Source: Synanceia verrucosa
Lineage: Eukaryota > Chordata > Actinopteri > Perciformes > Synanceiidae
DNA: 64,000 bases
Assembly (NCBI GenBank): GCA_029721515.1
Contig: CM056570.1
Span: forward strand, 2,612,533-2,676,532
Reading direction: 5' to 3'
A program made the translations under genes and the position numbers. Position 1 is the stretch's first letter. Each line of letters begins with the position of its first letter. The notes beneath the pieces were generated by a model. That model saw nothing but the letters and a program-made list of their open reading frames with translations. It had not been told where the DNA came from and did no database searches. Below are positions 52,501 to 59,499 of the stretch, piece after piece.

Positions 52501-54860
52501 CACTCCATGTGATGTATCAACTCAAATATATCAATTCTGCACCTGCAGGTGTGGGAATGTTAGGTCACACACACGCGCACACACGCACACACACACACTC
52601 CATGTAATGTATCAACTCAAAAGTATCAATACTGCACCTGCAGGTTTGGGACTGTTAGGTCAAACAAGGGTCACACACAGGCAGACCAGTTTTATATAGT
52701 TAAAAAAGCTTGGGGTCAAATTGACCCCAGAGGAACACCGATGCGTGCAATATGTCTCCAGCACATTGTAAAAATATCATCATGAAAATTTTATGCTTAA
52801 TCAATTGTACTTATCAAATTAGGAAAAGTCATAAAATATGAAGCACAAAAAAAAGTCAACTATTATTTTTTGAATGATAAACATTGAATGGGGTCAAATT
52901 GACCCCAAGGATAACAGGAGGGTTAATATGATAACATCTAATGGTTTACAAGCTTTCTTTCTTCACATAGACTTTCGGTACATTTGGAGGAAATAAATAG
53001 AAATAATGACATTCTTAGTAAAAAAAAAAAAAAAAAAACAGAAAAAACAAAAATACTAAAATTATTTTGTACATACTGTAAATATTTAGTTTCACTACTT
53101 ATTCTATTATTTCATTGCTGTTGTTTATTGTGGCGAGTTAATTTCCCTGAATGAGGGATAAATAAAAAAACTGTTCTATTTTGTTCTATTCTATGATTAA
53201 CTCGCTGTTGTTGTCTTTCTTCTTGCTCCTCAGGTCTCAGAGGCGAACAGGGTATGTGTTGCAGATAAAAACATTTATCAATGCTCCATCTTTATTTCCT
53301 GCTAACAGCGGTCTCTCTGCTGTGTTGTGTTCAGGTCCTGCAGGATCGGATGCTCACGTTCCTCGTCTTTCTTTCTCCGCTGCATTGACTCGCCCGATGA
53401 GAAGCTCTGGAACCATCGTGTTCAACGATGTTTTTGTCAATGAAAATAATGTCTACAATCCCAAAACAGGTGAGCCGGGATTTAAACAGGTGCCTCCTAA
53501 AATCAGTGGTATTTTTTCTGTAAAGTTAAAGGGTCATTTCACCCAAATTGCAAAGAAAATCATGGTGTGATCTCGACATGTAAATGATTTGTGTTGTTTT
53601 TGCTCAGGTCTCTCTGAAATGCTTGTCAGTATCCAAATTCAGTGTCAAACTGTTAAATGTTTGTCATTCAAGATAATCCTCACTCCTTGCTATGCAGCTA
53701 ATTTCATTTTAGTTTTTCTTTCGCAGAAATAGTCCCAATTAAAACAAGTTTTAAGTTTTGTAGTGGTGGCAGACATTTAGAGTGTCCATGCATTGTCTTT
53801 GTATACATATAAATGAGATGCATGAGGTTATACTTGATGTCCAAAGCTCATTAACTCATTTAGTGCCAGACCTTTTATAAAACACAAAGTGCTTTGTTCC
53901 AGCGTTTTTGGCCATTTTGAGTCATATTTCTAAACCCACAGAATATTTTGTACTATGTCTCTGAAAACACTGAATAGCTCAAATGAAAGAAGAGACTCTC
54001 TATTTCATCATGAAAAAAATGTTTGTTTTCACCTTGTTCCATTCTTGTTTTATCAGAGGTAGAGTAGAGGACACTTTCACCAAAATCACCCCTTTTTCTC
54101 CAGATTTGTTTTGCTCTCTAATCTCGATCGTCTCCACTTCCTGTTTTGATCTCTGTGGTGTATACTGTCTCTTTATGCTCTGACTAAATCTCCCAGAAGC
54201 CCCAAAATTACTCACAGGTTGTGTGAGAGCGCCCTCTTGTGCCTGCTGCTGAAAAACCACTTTGACGTATAAATATGTCACTGGCATTCAGAGTTAAAAC
54301 TCTTGACTCCAATATTTGTGAATTAACAGTGATATTGGTTCTGAAAAAAAACAAGTTTTAAGTTTTGTAGTGGTGGCAGACACTTAGAGTGTCCATGCAT
54401 TGTCCTCGTATACATACTGTATATATGTGATGCCTGAAGTCGTACTTGACCTCCAAAGCTCATTAAGCTACCAATCAAACACAAATCCAAGCAAACGTTT
54501 GATGGAATGATGAATCTTCTCACCCGCCTCCTTCCTCCAGGTTATTTCACAGCTCCAGTGAGTGGGAAGTACTTCTTCAGCGGCATCCTCACGGGACACA
54601 AGAACATGAAGATCGAGGCAGTCTTGTCCAAGTCCAACACTGGCGTGGCTCGAGTAGACTCGGCCGGGTATCAGCCTGAAGGCCTGGAGAAGCCCATGGC
54701 GGAGGCCAAACACATCCCTGGAGCTCTGGCTGTCTTCAACATCATCCTGCCCATGGAGGCAGGAGACACAGTCTGCATCGACCTCGTCACCGGAAAACTG
54801 GCCTTCTCCTCCGAACCGCTCACCATCTTCAGCGGGATGCTGCTGTACGAGACCGTCTGA
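32295..54860 (+). CDS. emilin1: EMILIN-1, complete 12-exon coding region (gene span)
   Basis: Secreted elastic-fibre glycoprotein; in vertebrates it sits at the elastin-microfibril interface, restrains TGF-beta processing through its EMI domain and binds integrins alpha4beta1/alpha9beta1 through gC1q (established knowledge). Coding exons seen: 32295-32407, 43423-43539, 45196-45401, 46183-46282, 46482-46590, 46664-46831, 46985-48250, 49258-49672, 49897-50022, 53234-53251, 53335-53469, 54541-54860. All junctions are GT-AG and phase-compatible; the join is 3093 nt, 1030 residues, close to human EMILIN-1 (about 1016). Order: signal peptide 1-20, EMI 39-109, coiled coil about 147-831, collagen stalk 832-882, gC1q about 886-1030. 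The gC1q end excludes EMILIN-3, and no proline-rich segment as in EMILIN-2 is seen. Motifs such as ASRHRNWCAYVV and QQEDRER fit EMILIN-1. I cannot tell the emilin1a from the emilin1b paralogue. Confidence 0.95.
33656..33867 (+). repeat. (YTG)n trinucleotide array, CTG-rich
   Basis: About 210 bp of CTG/TTG triplets with occasional CTA and CCT interruptions. All frames are open through it, giving spurious poly-Leu, poly-Cys and poly-Ala, or poly-Gln on the other strand; none has coding context. It lies in emilin1 intron 1. Confidence 0.95.
34560..34593. repeat. (CA)n microsatellite in emilin1 intron 1
   Basis: Uninterrupted CA run of about 33 bp. Confidence 0.95.
35267..35497. mobile_element. 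hAT-like MITE with 7/8 target duplication
   Basis: Ends TAGGGGTGG and CCACCCCTA form terminal inverted repeats. Flanking octamers are CTAAAGAG (35259-35266) and CTAAAAAG (35498-35505), seven of eight identical, as expected for an old hAT insertion. The interior has a poly-C run at about 35357-35373 and ATCAATATCAATAT-type sequence. Confidence 0.75.
37163..37446 (+). mobile_element. TTAA MITE, internally deleted copy
   Basis: Begins TTAACTCACTGAGTGCCA and ends CACTCAAAGAGTTAA, so both ends are intact. The interior jumps from the TTTTTACCTT segment straight to the ACTGCATCTCCCAGAAG segment, losing about 150 bp found in other copies. Lies in emilin1 intron 1. Confidence 0.85.
38805..39645. mobile_element. 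hAT-like element carrying a nested TTAA MITE
   Basis: Ends CAGGGGCGTGTCTAGG and GTCTGGACACACCCCTG are imperfect inverted repeats. Flanking octamers GTGGTATA and GCAGTAGA match at only five of eight, so the duplication is decayed or absent. Positions 39119-39510 are a TTAA-family MITE that inserted later. Confidence 0.65.
39119..39510 (-). mobile_element. TTAA MITE copy nested in the hAT-like element
   Basis: Carries the family's core in reverse orientation: TGGTCTCACACAGCC, GGGAGATGTAGTCAGAGC, ACCTCTGATAAAACAAG and TTCATGATGAAATAGAGAG. The outermost TTAA ends are no longer clear. Confidence 0.8.
41108..41507 (-). mobile_element. hAT-like MITE, second full copy of the 30450 family
   Basis: Reverse orientation relative to the copy at 30450. 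Starts CAGGGGCGTCACCAGG; flanking octamers CTCGACAG (41100-41107) and CTCCACAG (41508-41515) agree at seven of eight. The interior has the same degenerate units of roughly 35-40 bp built on GAGGGCACTTTAGCATGTTTTT. Confidence 0.75.
42625..42965. mobile_element. Probable hAT-like MITE
   Basis: TAGGGCT at the left end and AGCCCTA at the right end form short inverted repeats around about 340 bp. The flanking octamers match only five of eight, so boundaries are tentative. Lies in emilin1 intron 1, about 460 bp before exon 2. Confidence 0.5.
43423..43539 (+). CDS. emilin1: emilin1 exon 2: first half of EMI domain
   Basis: Preceded by a pyrimidine-rich acceptor (TTTCCCTTTCACAG). Encodes NWCAYVVTRTVSC followed by the CTWGQC segment: cysteines 41, 51, 68 and 73 of the joined protein, four of the seven EMI cysteines. 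EMI domains mediate multimer contacts and, in EMILIN-1, binding of pro-TGF-beta. Donor GTGAGT; ends in phase 2. Confidence 0.95.
44723..45152 (+). mobile_element. TTAA MITE in emilin1 intron 2
   Basis: Starts TTAACTCATTGAGTGCCA and runs through the whole family consensus to TGACACTCAAAGT, where the final TTAA is lost. The end is about 43 bp before exon 3, so the element probably supplies or displaces the branch-point region. Confidence 0.88.
45196..45401 (+). CDS. emilin1: emilin1 exon 3: second half of EMI domain and linker
   Basis: Encodes the YKVAYKMVTEMEWKCCHGYS core with cysteines 100, 101 and 109 closing the EMI domain, then a Gly/Ser/Arg-rich linker. The acceptor is only about 43 bp downstream of the end of a TTAA-type MITE. 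Donor GTGAGG; ends in phase 1. Confidence 0.94.
46183..46282 (+). CDS. emilin1: emilin1 exon 4: start of coiled-coil region
   Basis: Encodes GESEKIRQLEETIRGLTKDL and on to INQRL, a heptad-like segment matching the start of the EMILIN-1 coiled coil. The donor is the GT at 46283 (CT|GTACGG): only this phase-2 cut keeps the next exon open, and reading straight on meets a stop. A near-identical second copy lies at 61462-61561. Confidence 0.9.
46482..46590 (+). CDS. emilin1: emilin1 exon 5: coiled-coil region
   Basis: Acceptor TTTTTCTATGCAG. Encodes PGLNGAVIPADSAQPHMKET and a helical stretch ending in LYNRTQ, with one N-glycosylation sequon (NRT). Ends in phase 0 at CAG|GTAAAA. Second copy at 61847-61955. 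Confidence 0.92.
46664..46831 (+). CDS. emilin1: emilin1 exon 6: coiled coil with poly-Gly tract and CxxC
   Basis: 56 codons in phase 0-0. Encodes VHDQTLLNINNHLVNGGGNE, then eight glycines from a GGA microsatellite, then a helix ending in SLSCSSCQ. The CxxC resembles the ESCSVC region of mammalian EMILIN-1. The orphan copy at 62029-62187 has five glycines and lacks the first cysteine. Confidence 0.92.
46985..48250 (+). CDS. emilin1: emilin1 exon 7: large coiled-coil exon
   Basis: A single 422-codon open exon, phase 0-0, equivalent to the big central exon of mammalian EMILIN genes. It opens with AGVEDLRRQQQEDRER and carries heptad repeats, a CC pair, scattered single cysteines and six N-glycosylation sequons (NNT, NIT, NGT, NLT, NST, NDT), as expected for an oligomeric matrix glycoprotein. 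It ends at NNKDSIISE. Base use is clearly more GC-rich than the surrounding introns. Confidence 0.96.
48251..49257 (+). other. emilin1 intron 7, remainder non-coding
   Basis: About 1.0 kb. Apart from the MITE at its start it is unremarkable AT-rich DNA with no open frame worth naming; the short ORF at 48545-48772 lacks coding character. Confidence 0.7.
48276..48466. mobile_element. hAT-like MITE in emilin1 intron 7
   Basis: Begins TAGGGATGTCCCGATC and ends TTGGGACACCCCAG, inverted repeats typical of a TATCGG-rich hAT MITE in fish. Flanking octamers GTTTTATG and GTTTTATT agree at seven of eight. Related fragments lie near 34200-34300 and 45900-45970. It begins 26 bp after the exon 7 donor. 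Confidence 0.72.
49258..49672 (+). CDS. emilin1: emilin1 exon 8: last coiled-coil exon
   Basis: Encodes VDNLQKELTEHLDDSKIRFG through LEGVCGRLD and LNRHVSGLW, all recognisable EMILIN-1 landmarks, to DFM. Sequons NVT and NSS are present. Donor GGGTGAGTC; ends in phase 1. The open frame continues past the donor to 49800 but reads intron. Confidence 0.95.
49897..50022 (+). CDS. emilin1: emilin1 exon 9: collagen stalk
   Basis: Encodes 14 uninterrupted Gly-X-Y triplets beginning GPPGLPGPRGETGER. With the next exon and the start of exon 11 the stalk totals 17 triplets, in line with the short collagenous stalk between the coiled coil and gC1q in EMILINs. Phase 1-1. Confidence 0.95.
50640..52256 (-). 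pseudogene. piggyBac (PGBD4-like) transposase, frameshifted
   Basis: Reading starts at the ATG at 52256 (MASGRRFNVSEVLEQLF). Frame breaks lie near 52185, 51125 and 50890, with at least one more near the C-terminus. The longest piece (51025-51984) shows the DDE/D core: VDECLVAF with the first Asp, then CPFRQYMPSKPAKYGIKIW and ITCDNFFTS with the second Asp. The third, in YNDTKGGVDNLDK, falls in the next piece (50847-51167). A C-terminal remnant with GQVCPTRNDSKTSMTC recalls the Cys-rich DNA-binding finger. Cannot encode a full enzyme as it stands. Confidence 0.9.
52440..52600. repeat. Duplicated CA-rich unit inside the piggyBac element
   Basis: The segment beginning GCAGGTGTGGGAATG and followed by GTCACAYACACACRC occurs at about 52446 and 52546, with a third, CA-free relative at about 52637, all spaced about 100 bp. 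Short tandem duplication with CA microsatellites. Confidence 0.7.
53234..53251 (+). CDS. emilin1: emilin1 exon 10: 18-nt microexon of the collagen stalk
   Basis: Acceptor CTCCTCAG and donor GTATGT flank only 18 nt, encoding the two triplets GLR-GEQ plus the split glycines. Phase 1-1 and a multiple of nine, so the Gly-X-Y register is kept. Without it exons 9 and 11 would still join in frame, so its inclusion is inferred from good splice sites and collagen sequence. Confidence 0.8.
53335..53469 (+). CDS. emilin1: emilin1 exon 11: start of gC1q domain
   Basis: Acceptor TGTTGTGTTCAG. Encodes the last triplet, then HVPRLSFSAALTRPM and the beta-strands up to NNVYNPKTG, typical of the first half of a C1q domain. 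Donor GTGAGC, phase 1-1. Confidence 0.95.
53851..54297 (+). mobile_element. TTAA MITE in emilin1 intron 11
   Basis: Complete copy, 447 bp. Begins TTAACTCATTTAGTGCCAG and ends GGCATTCAGAGTTAA. Same orientation as emilin1. It lies between two exons of the gC1q domain. Confidence 0.9.
54541..54860 (+). CDS. emilin1: emilin1 exon 12: rest of gC1q domain and stop
   Basis: Starts after CTTCCTCCAG. Encodes GYFTAPVSGKYFFSGILTGH through VARVDSAGYQPEGLE to PLTIFSGMLLYETV and a TGA stop. The glutamate in PEGLE (residue 974 here) matches human E933, the reported integrin alpha4beta1/alpha9beta1 contact in the flexible loop that sets the EMILIN-1 gC1q domain apart. Confidence 0.96.
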
Positions 54861-55268
54861 TTGGACGACGCAGTGATCTGATTTGTCTGCTGGACTGGAA
54901 GAGACAGAACCACTGACTGAGCAGTCAAAAAGCCTGAAATAACTGGACTGAATTCATTCAGCAAGGAGGAAAAAATACTATATATTTTACTTTATGTGCT
55001 AAGAAGGAAGGATGAAAAAAGTCCTTTTCAATCACACTTGTTTTGTGTTTTCACAGCTTTAAGGAGAACGAGATAGCCATCAGTTCCTTCTTGTGTAAAT
55101 GAAAGGACGTTTGATAAGATACATGATGTGCTTAAACCTAGTCAGCAGTAAAATATATTTTAGCCACCTAAAAGAAAGGCTCATCTAACAAACCAGTTTA
55201 AGTGTATGCTTTATTTATAATATTTGATATTTATTTATGACCATTTCTGACACTGAAACTGAACTAAA

Positions 55269-55274
55269 AATAAA
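55269..55274 (+). terminator. emilin1: emilin1 candidate poly(A) signal
   Basis: AATAAA about 410 nt after the stop codon and the first canonical hexamer on this strand after it. A second AATAAA near 55885 could serve a longer 3' UTR. Confidence 0.55.
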
Positions 55275-56913
55275 GATACGTTTTATTTTCAGTTCAGATT
55301 CCCATCAGAAAATATTCTAAATATAACCTACACTTAAACTGATATTGATTTGTTTTAAGTGAGCCTTTCTTTTAAGATGGTAAAATATGATTTATGGTTT
55401 TGCTTCCACGCTGGCTGTCATTTTTCTGCAGGTAATATTCATACAACACCACTTAAAAAACACCAACGGTCCCTTTAATGATGTGGATGTCTGATGTTTT
55501 TTTGGGGGGCATAACTCTCCCACAGCAGATCAAATGTTCAAAGGTTATTGCTCTCTATTTTTTCCTCTTTCTCCTGTACTTTCATTTCTTCACGCTCACA
55601 GTTTAATTTTGACCACAAGCAAATTCCCAGAAATGTAACGCTGACTGCCAACTGTCTCGGAAAAAAATGCAAATGGGGACAGAGTCCAAACCACTATTCT
55701 TCAGAAGGAAACGCACAAATGAAGTCACTGACAGTTCATTCGAGAAGCCACAGGACTTTATAAATCATACAACAGCAAAACAATGAGACCATTTTAGGAT
55801 ATTAGCTGTGCCCAGAAACAGGAGGGGAGGAGGGTTTAGTTTCCTGTGTCCTAATAAGGGCCATCTAAACCCGCTGGAGGATCAAATAAATGAAGTTATG
55901 AAGCTGTTTCTATCGTTCTATCTCACTGTGGAATTTCTATGATAACAAATAATGAAGCCCAATCCTCGTCTCCATCCTACAAATCCCATCTCTGTCACTT
56001 CTCCACACACTTCCTGTGTGTTTGTAGATATTCTTGAAGGGATTTTTAAAGGGACATTGCACAGTGGGCCACATTTTGCATTTTATTTACGTTATGGTGG
56101 AAGTATGCATGCTTAAATATCAGCATGTCAGCATCTGGGTGTATTTCTTCCTCAGTTGATGTAATTTTTATGTTTCTATGTGTAACTTTAAAGGAATGTA
56201 CATATTTTTCAGCAGTTTTATGAGTTACCACTTCACCTTGTCATGTATTGTGTATGTTTTGTATGTTTGTACCTCAAATACAGATACCCAGTTTTACACA
56301 GCCAATGCCAGCAGTGTTCTTTCATTAAATGAACGAGTACAAGCCCGTTTTTACTCACTCTTTAGCCTGATTTACACTTATTTATCTGGGCTGACTTTTT
56401 ATTTATGGCTCCTACTTAAACCTCTCTCATCTCTCTTGAGTTGATTTTAGCAGGGAGACGGTTGAAAAGCCAGTTGTTATGCTGCACTGTGGTGACACCT
56501 GGTGTTCAGCATCGATACCAGTGCAGCCATGATGCTGCTGCTCATTTTAAGAAAAGAAAGTCACTTGTCCTCCATTGTTTACACATATATTATTCGACTT
56601 ATCAATGGCAATTACATCTCTGTCTTTGCACTCAAGTCATCTTCCAGACCATGTAAAGTGATCTATGTGCTGGTAACTCTACCTCAGCTACTCAGGGATG
56701 CAGCCTAAAGATGAATGTTTAGATGGTAATCCCAGTAATCCCAGTAATCCCACTACTACAACTTTCTGGAAGCTTGGTGTCCAAATACAGAAAAAAAAAA
56801 GATTCCAGCGCAGAAACACCTGATAGTGAATGAGACAGCAATAAAATAAATGGGAAAATTACAATTTTTCTCCATTGCATACAAACAAAAGAATTAAAGT
56901 TAGACACAATTCT

Positions 56914-56916
<3 letters not shown>
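55275..56916. other. Intergenic region between emilin1 and the beta-prism gene
   Basis: The early part may still be emilin1 3' UTR if the AATAAA near 55885 is used. The triple CCCAGTAAT run at about 56731-56750 is a minor tandem repeat. No gene. Confidence 0.55.
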
Positions 56917-56985
<69 letters not shown>

Positions 56986-57015
56986 GTATATAGGTATGTA
57001 TATACACATATATAC

Positions 57016-57046
<31 letters not shown>
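56917..57046. repeat. (TA)n microsatellite
   Basis: About 130 bp of TA with CACACGTATATAGG-type interruptions near the middle. Confidence 0.95.
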
Positions 57047-57047
<1 letters not shown>

Positions 57048-57642
57048 TGGTAGATTAACGTTAAAGAAAAATTAAAAAATATGTTGGTGATCAGAAATAT
57101 TGTTAATTCTGTTTAATATACAGGTAAAGCTAAACGTGTCATTAGTTACACCTGCATGCTTTTTTTTGCTAAACTTTTCTGCAGCTCCATCCTTAATGCC
57201 ATAATTTAGAAAGGTATTGCCAAAACATGTTGTTTATTCATTTATATTTTATTATTTCATTTTATTTTGTGATCATTCCTATATTTTGATTCTTATTTAT
57301 TCATATCTTTTATTTTGTATTTATATTTTACCTACATAGGTAAGATAAGCAGTTGATAATGGATGGATGGATTTATGTTTTACTTGTTTATCATTCACAG
57401 TTTAACATTTACAGTATCACTTCTTACTGGTTTGATGCCACACTATCAAACACACTACCATATATACATTTATGCATATGCATAACAGAGTATTTCTACA
57501 CTGTATATAACGATTTTTCCCTAAGAAGAAGATCTGACTACTTCTTCAAAAGTGTCACTTGAGATGGGAATAAGACGATGAAAAACACATGAAATACTCA
57601 AAGTGAAGAGTCTGAAGCAAACACTTTGCATGCAAAGCTGTC

Positions 57643-57648
57643 TTTATT
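57643..57648 (-). terminator. Poly(A) signal of the beta-prism gene
   Basis: AATAAA on the minus strand (TTTATT on the plus strand), giving a 3' UTR of roughly 530-550 nt. It is the only well-placed hexamer between the stop codon and the TA repeat. Confidence 0.55.
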
Positions 57649-57750
57649 GAAAAGTGGGAAAAGTGCAGAATAAAGAGATACAGAGTCTAAATATTCAATC
57701 ATTCATTAAGATTGTTGCTGAAAACCTTTTGAAATAGTTGATTTCAGTTG

Positions 57751-58150
57751 AACCCATACACCATTGATATTTTCTAACACCACTTGTAGTTTTACTGTAA
57801 TATAACTTCTCACTTTGTTTTATATTGAAGAAGAAAAAAGTGAAAGAGGCCATCAAAATGATTCAGCGAGTCGCTGCTTCCTCCGGATTAACAACTGGGG
57901 ACATTAATCCCAATTTAAAACTTAACTTTTCCTTAATTTACAGTTATTATTAAGTCCAAATCAGCAAACTTAACATTAGAACCCATGTACCATTGATACC
58001 ACTGATGCTTTTTGATATTACTGTATGACTTTTATACAATTAATCACATCGTTTCATGAAGAAAAAGAGAAAAAAAGCGAAAGAGGCCATCACCAAAATG
58101 ATTGAACATCACTGCTGAACTTTGCTTTCCACTGGGGATTATCTGCTCTG
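57751..58150 (-). repeat. Diverged tandem duplication in the beta-prism gene 3' UTR
   Basis: Two segments about 230 bp apart share the order ACCCATRYACCATTGATA, then GAAGAAAAA-type purines, then GAAAGAGGCCATCA, AAAATGATT and ACTGGGGA. One spans 57751-57911, the other 57981-58140, and the second ends 35 bp from the stop codon. Looks like an old local duplication. Confidence 0.6.
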
Positions 58151-58174
58151 TTACCAGAAGGCTTTCTCAGGCTT

Positions 58175-59056
58175 TCACTGAATATAGCTGAGGTACTCAG
58201 TGAAGCTGCAATTGCCGCTGTTGAGATTTCTTTCGATAACAGTGGCACCAACATGACGATACTCTTGTACAGCAGCAGAGTTGAGAAGCAGGCTGACGGC
58301 GGTGATGGGTTTGTTGACTTGATCTTTCTTGAACCACAGGTACACCGGCTCCCCTCTGGTTCCCTCATTGAGGTTAACAGACACTGGATTATACCCTTGC
58401 TGCTGAAGGGCATAATACTCCGCCTCACTGATGGAGACATTCAGATCAGTGAGGCCCAGCTTGGAGTTGGTGGTCTGACGGTACCAGATGAAAACAGGGT
58501 TTCCTCCTGCTCCCCTGTTAGTATCTTCATCCAAGCGGATGTAGCCGTTGCTGAAGTTGTAGGTGTCTGATGTGAAGGAATCAGTGGCAGTGACTTCACA
58601 GACATAGGTAGGTTTCTCTCTCTGCACCCAGATGTGGATCCAGGCTCCTCCAGCATAGCGGTTCAGATCACAGGTCACTCTCTCCCAGCCATGACGAAAC
58701 TCGGCGGCTCCAGTTTCTGCACCTGTAGTGACATCAATGGCCACTATGGGAGTATCATACTCTCCAGACCCTCTGAGGTACCAGAGGAAGATCTGGCTGC
58801 TACCCCATACACCAGCATTGAGATTTTTAGGGATCTTTGTGAACCCTGTGCTGATCAATCCACCACACATGTTACTGTTGAATGTAGCTTGAACCCGGGT
58901 GATTGGTTTTGACCCTTGTTGGTACCAAAGATGGATTTTATTTCCTCCTGACCCTTGGTTCAGATCAGCAGGGAGTTTCTTGAAGCCTTTCTGCATGAGG
59001 AGTTCCTCCTCGCTTTCATTAAGGGACACATCAAGGCTTGTGATGTATTTGGCCAT
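58175..59056 (-). CDS. Six-repeat beta-prism protein, probably two MABP-type domains
   Basis: A 293-residue single-exon coding region starting at the ATG at 59056 (MAKYITSLDVSLNE). Six repeats of about 45-50 residues share a pattern: PIT.V at the start, then GF/GY, a DLN.G.GG turn and an aromatic strand such as IHLWY, IFLWY, VFIWY or VYLWF. This matches the three-repeat MABP (MVB12-associated beta-prism) fold, so six repeats suggest two prisms, about 1-146 and 147-293. MABP domains in MVB12 bind acidic membranes; in DENND4-type proteins they are accessory. No signal peptide, membrane segment or catalytic motif is visible. Function unknown; carbohydrate or membrane binding is a guess. The start lies 9 nt after the splice acceptor TTTTGTTAATGCAG. 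Confidence 0.85.
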   Translation of the reverse strand: MAKYITSLDVSLNESEEELLMQKGFKKLPADLNQGSGGNKIHLWYQQGSKPITRVQATFNSNMCGGLISTGFTKIPKNLNAGVWGSSQIFLWYLRGSGEYDTPIVAIDVTTGAETGAAEFRHGWERVTCDLNRYAGGAWIHIWVQREKPTYVCEVTATDSFTSDTYNFSNGYIRLDEDTNRGAGGNPVFIWYRQTTNSKLGLTDLNVSISEAEYYALQQQGYNPVSVNLNEGTRGEPVYLWFKKDQVNKPITAVSLLLNSAAVQEYRHVGATVIERNLNSGNCSFTEYLSYIQ

Positions 59057-59065
59057 TGTGGGTAG

Positions 59066-59275
59066 CTGCATTAACAAAAGAGAAACCATGAGTAAAGAGA
59101 AAATCACAAAGTGAGCTTCAATATAGTCACAACAAAAGCCATCAGTCCTCAACATGTCACATATGGTTCTTCATAGCGATTAAGATGTGAATAGTAAAAT
59201 GTGAAAGACTTACGTGTCTGCTGACGGTGGATGATGGAGCGTCTGTAAGAAGTCAACCGATCTGCTGAATTCTGT
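59066..59275 (-). other. Untranslated first exon and intron of the beta-prism gene
   Basis: On the minus strand a donor GTAAGT follows CAGCAGACAC (exon edge at 59214) and an acceptor TTAATGCAG precedes CTACCCACAATGG (exon 2 edge at 59065), defining a 148 bp intron. The first exon, about 59214-59275, has no ATG that stays open into exon 2. Confidence 0.7.
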
Positions 59276-59299
59276 TGTACTTCACACAAGTCTGCTGCC

Positions 59300-59308
59300 T
59301 TTATATAG
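59300..59308 (-). promoter_or_regulatory. TATA box of the beta-prism gene
   Basis: TATATAAAGG on the minus strand, about 90 nt upstream of a consensus donor, so transcription probably starts near 59275. TATA-driven promoters with short first exons are common in inducible genes; that reading is inference. Confidence 0.65.
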
Positions 59309-59499
59309 CAGACAGAGACGTTGTAGCTCGTTGTGTAATTACTATTCCAGAGAATTTTGCCCAAAACGACCTCCTGCCAAAACAATATTTTTACGCACTG
59401 CTGTTGTTATATTTGACATGACTCACTTATTTCCAGCTTAATACAGCAGAATGGTTCAGCTGTTCCATCTGGATAACACCCTTCTTTAAGCAATTCATT

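Larger units (their letters stand above)
50052..52926 (-). mobile_element. piggyBac-family DNA transposon in emilin1 intron 9
   Basis: TTAA at 50052-50055 and 52923-52926 flank inverted ends CCCTCCTATTACCCT and, reversed, CCCTCCTGTTATCCT; TTAA duplication and CCC ends are hallmarks of piggyBac. Subterminal palindromes of the form GGGGTCAAWTTGACCCC occur at about 50096, 52712 and 52890. The 2.87 kb interior holds a decayed transposase on the minus strand, antisense to emilin1. Intact ends and readable domains suggest a moderately young but dead copy. Confidence 0.93.

Noticed and set aside
50052..52926. Possibility that the piggyBac copy is part of a large virus-transposon hybrid as known in some fish.
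   Set aside because: The element is only 2.9 kb with both ends present and contains nothing but the transposase remnant.
53983..54183. Recurring small frame MKEETLYFIMKKMFVF found in several places.
   Set aside because: It is a by-product of the TTAA MITE sequence; copies carry different indels and no selection for coding is visible.
59057..59155. In-frame N-terminal extension of the beta-prism protein with a hydrophobic, signal-like stretch (FVIFSLLMVSLLLMQLP).
   Set aside because: It is encoded by the pyrimidine tract of an intron with a good acceptor (TTTCTCTTTTGTTAATGCAG); the TATA box and first exon upstream point to a spliced start at 59056.
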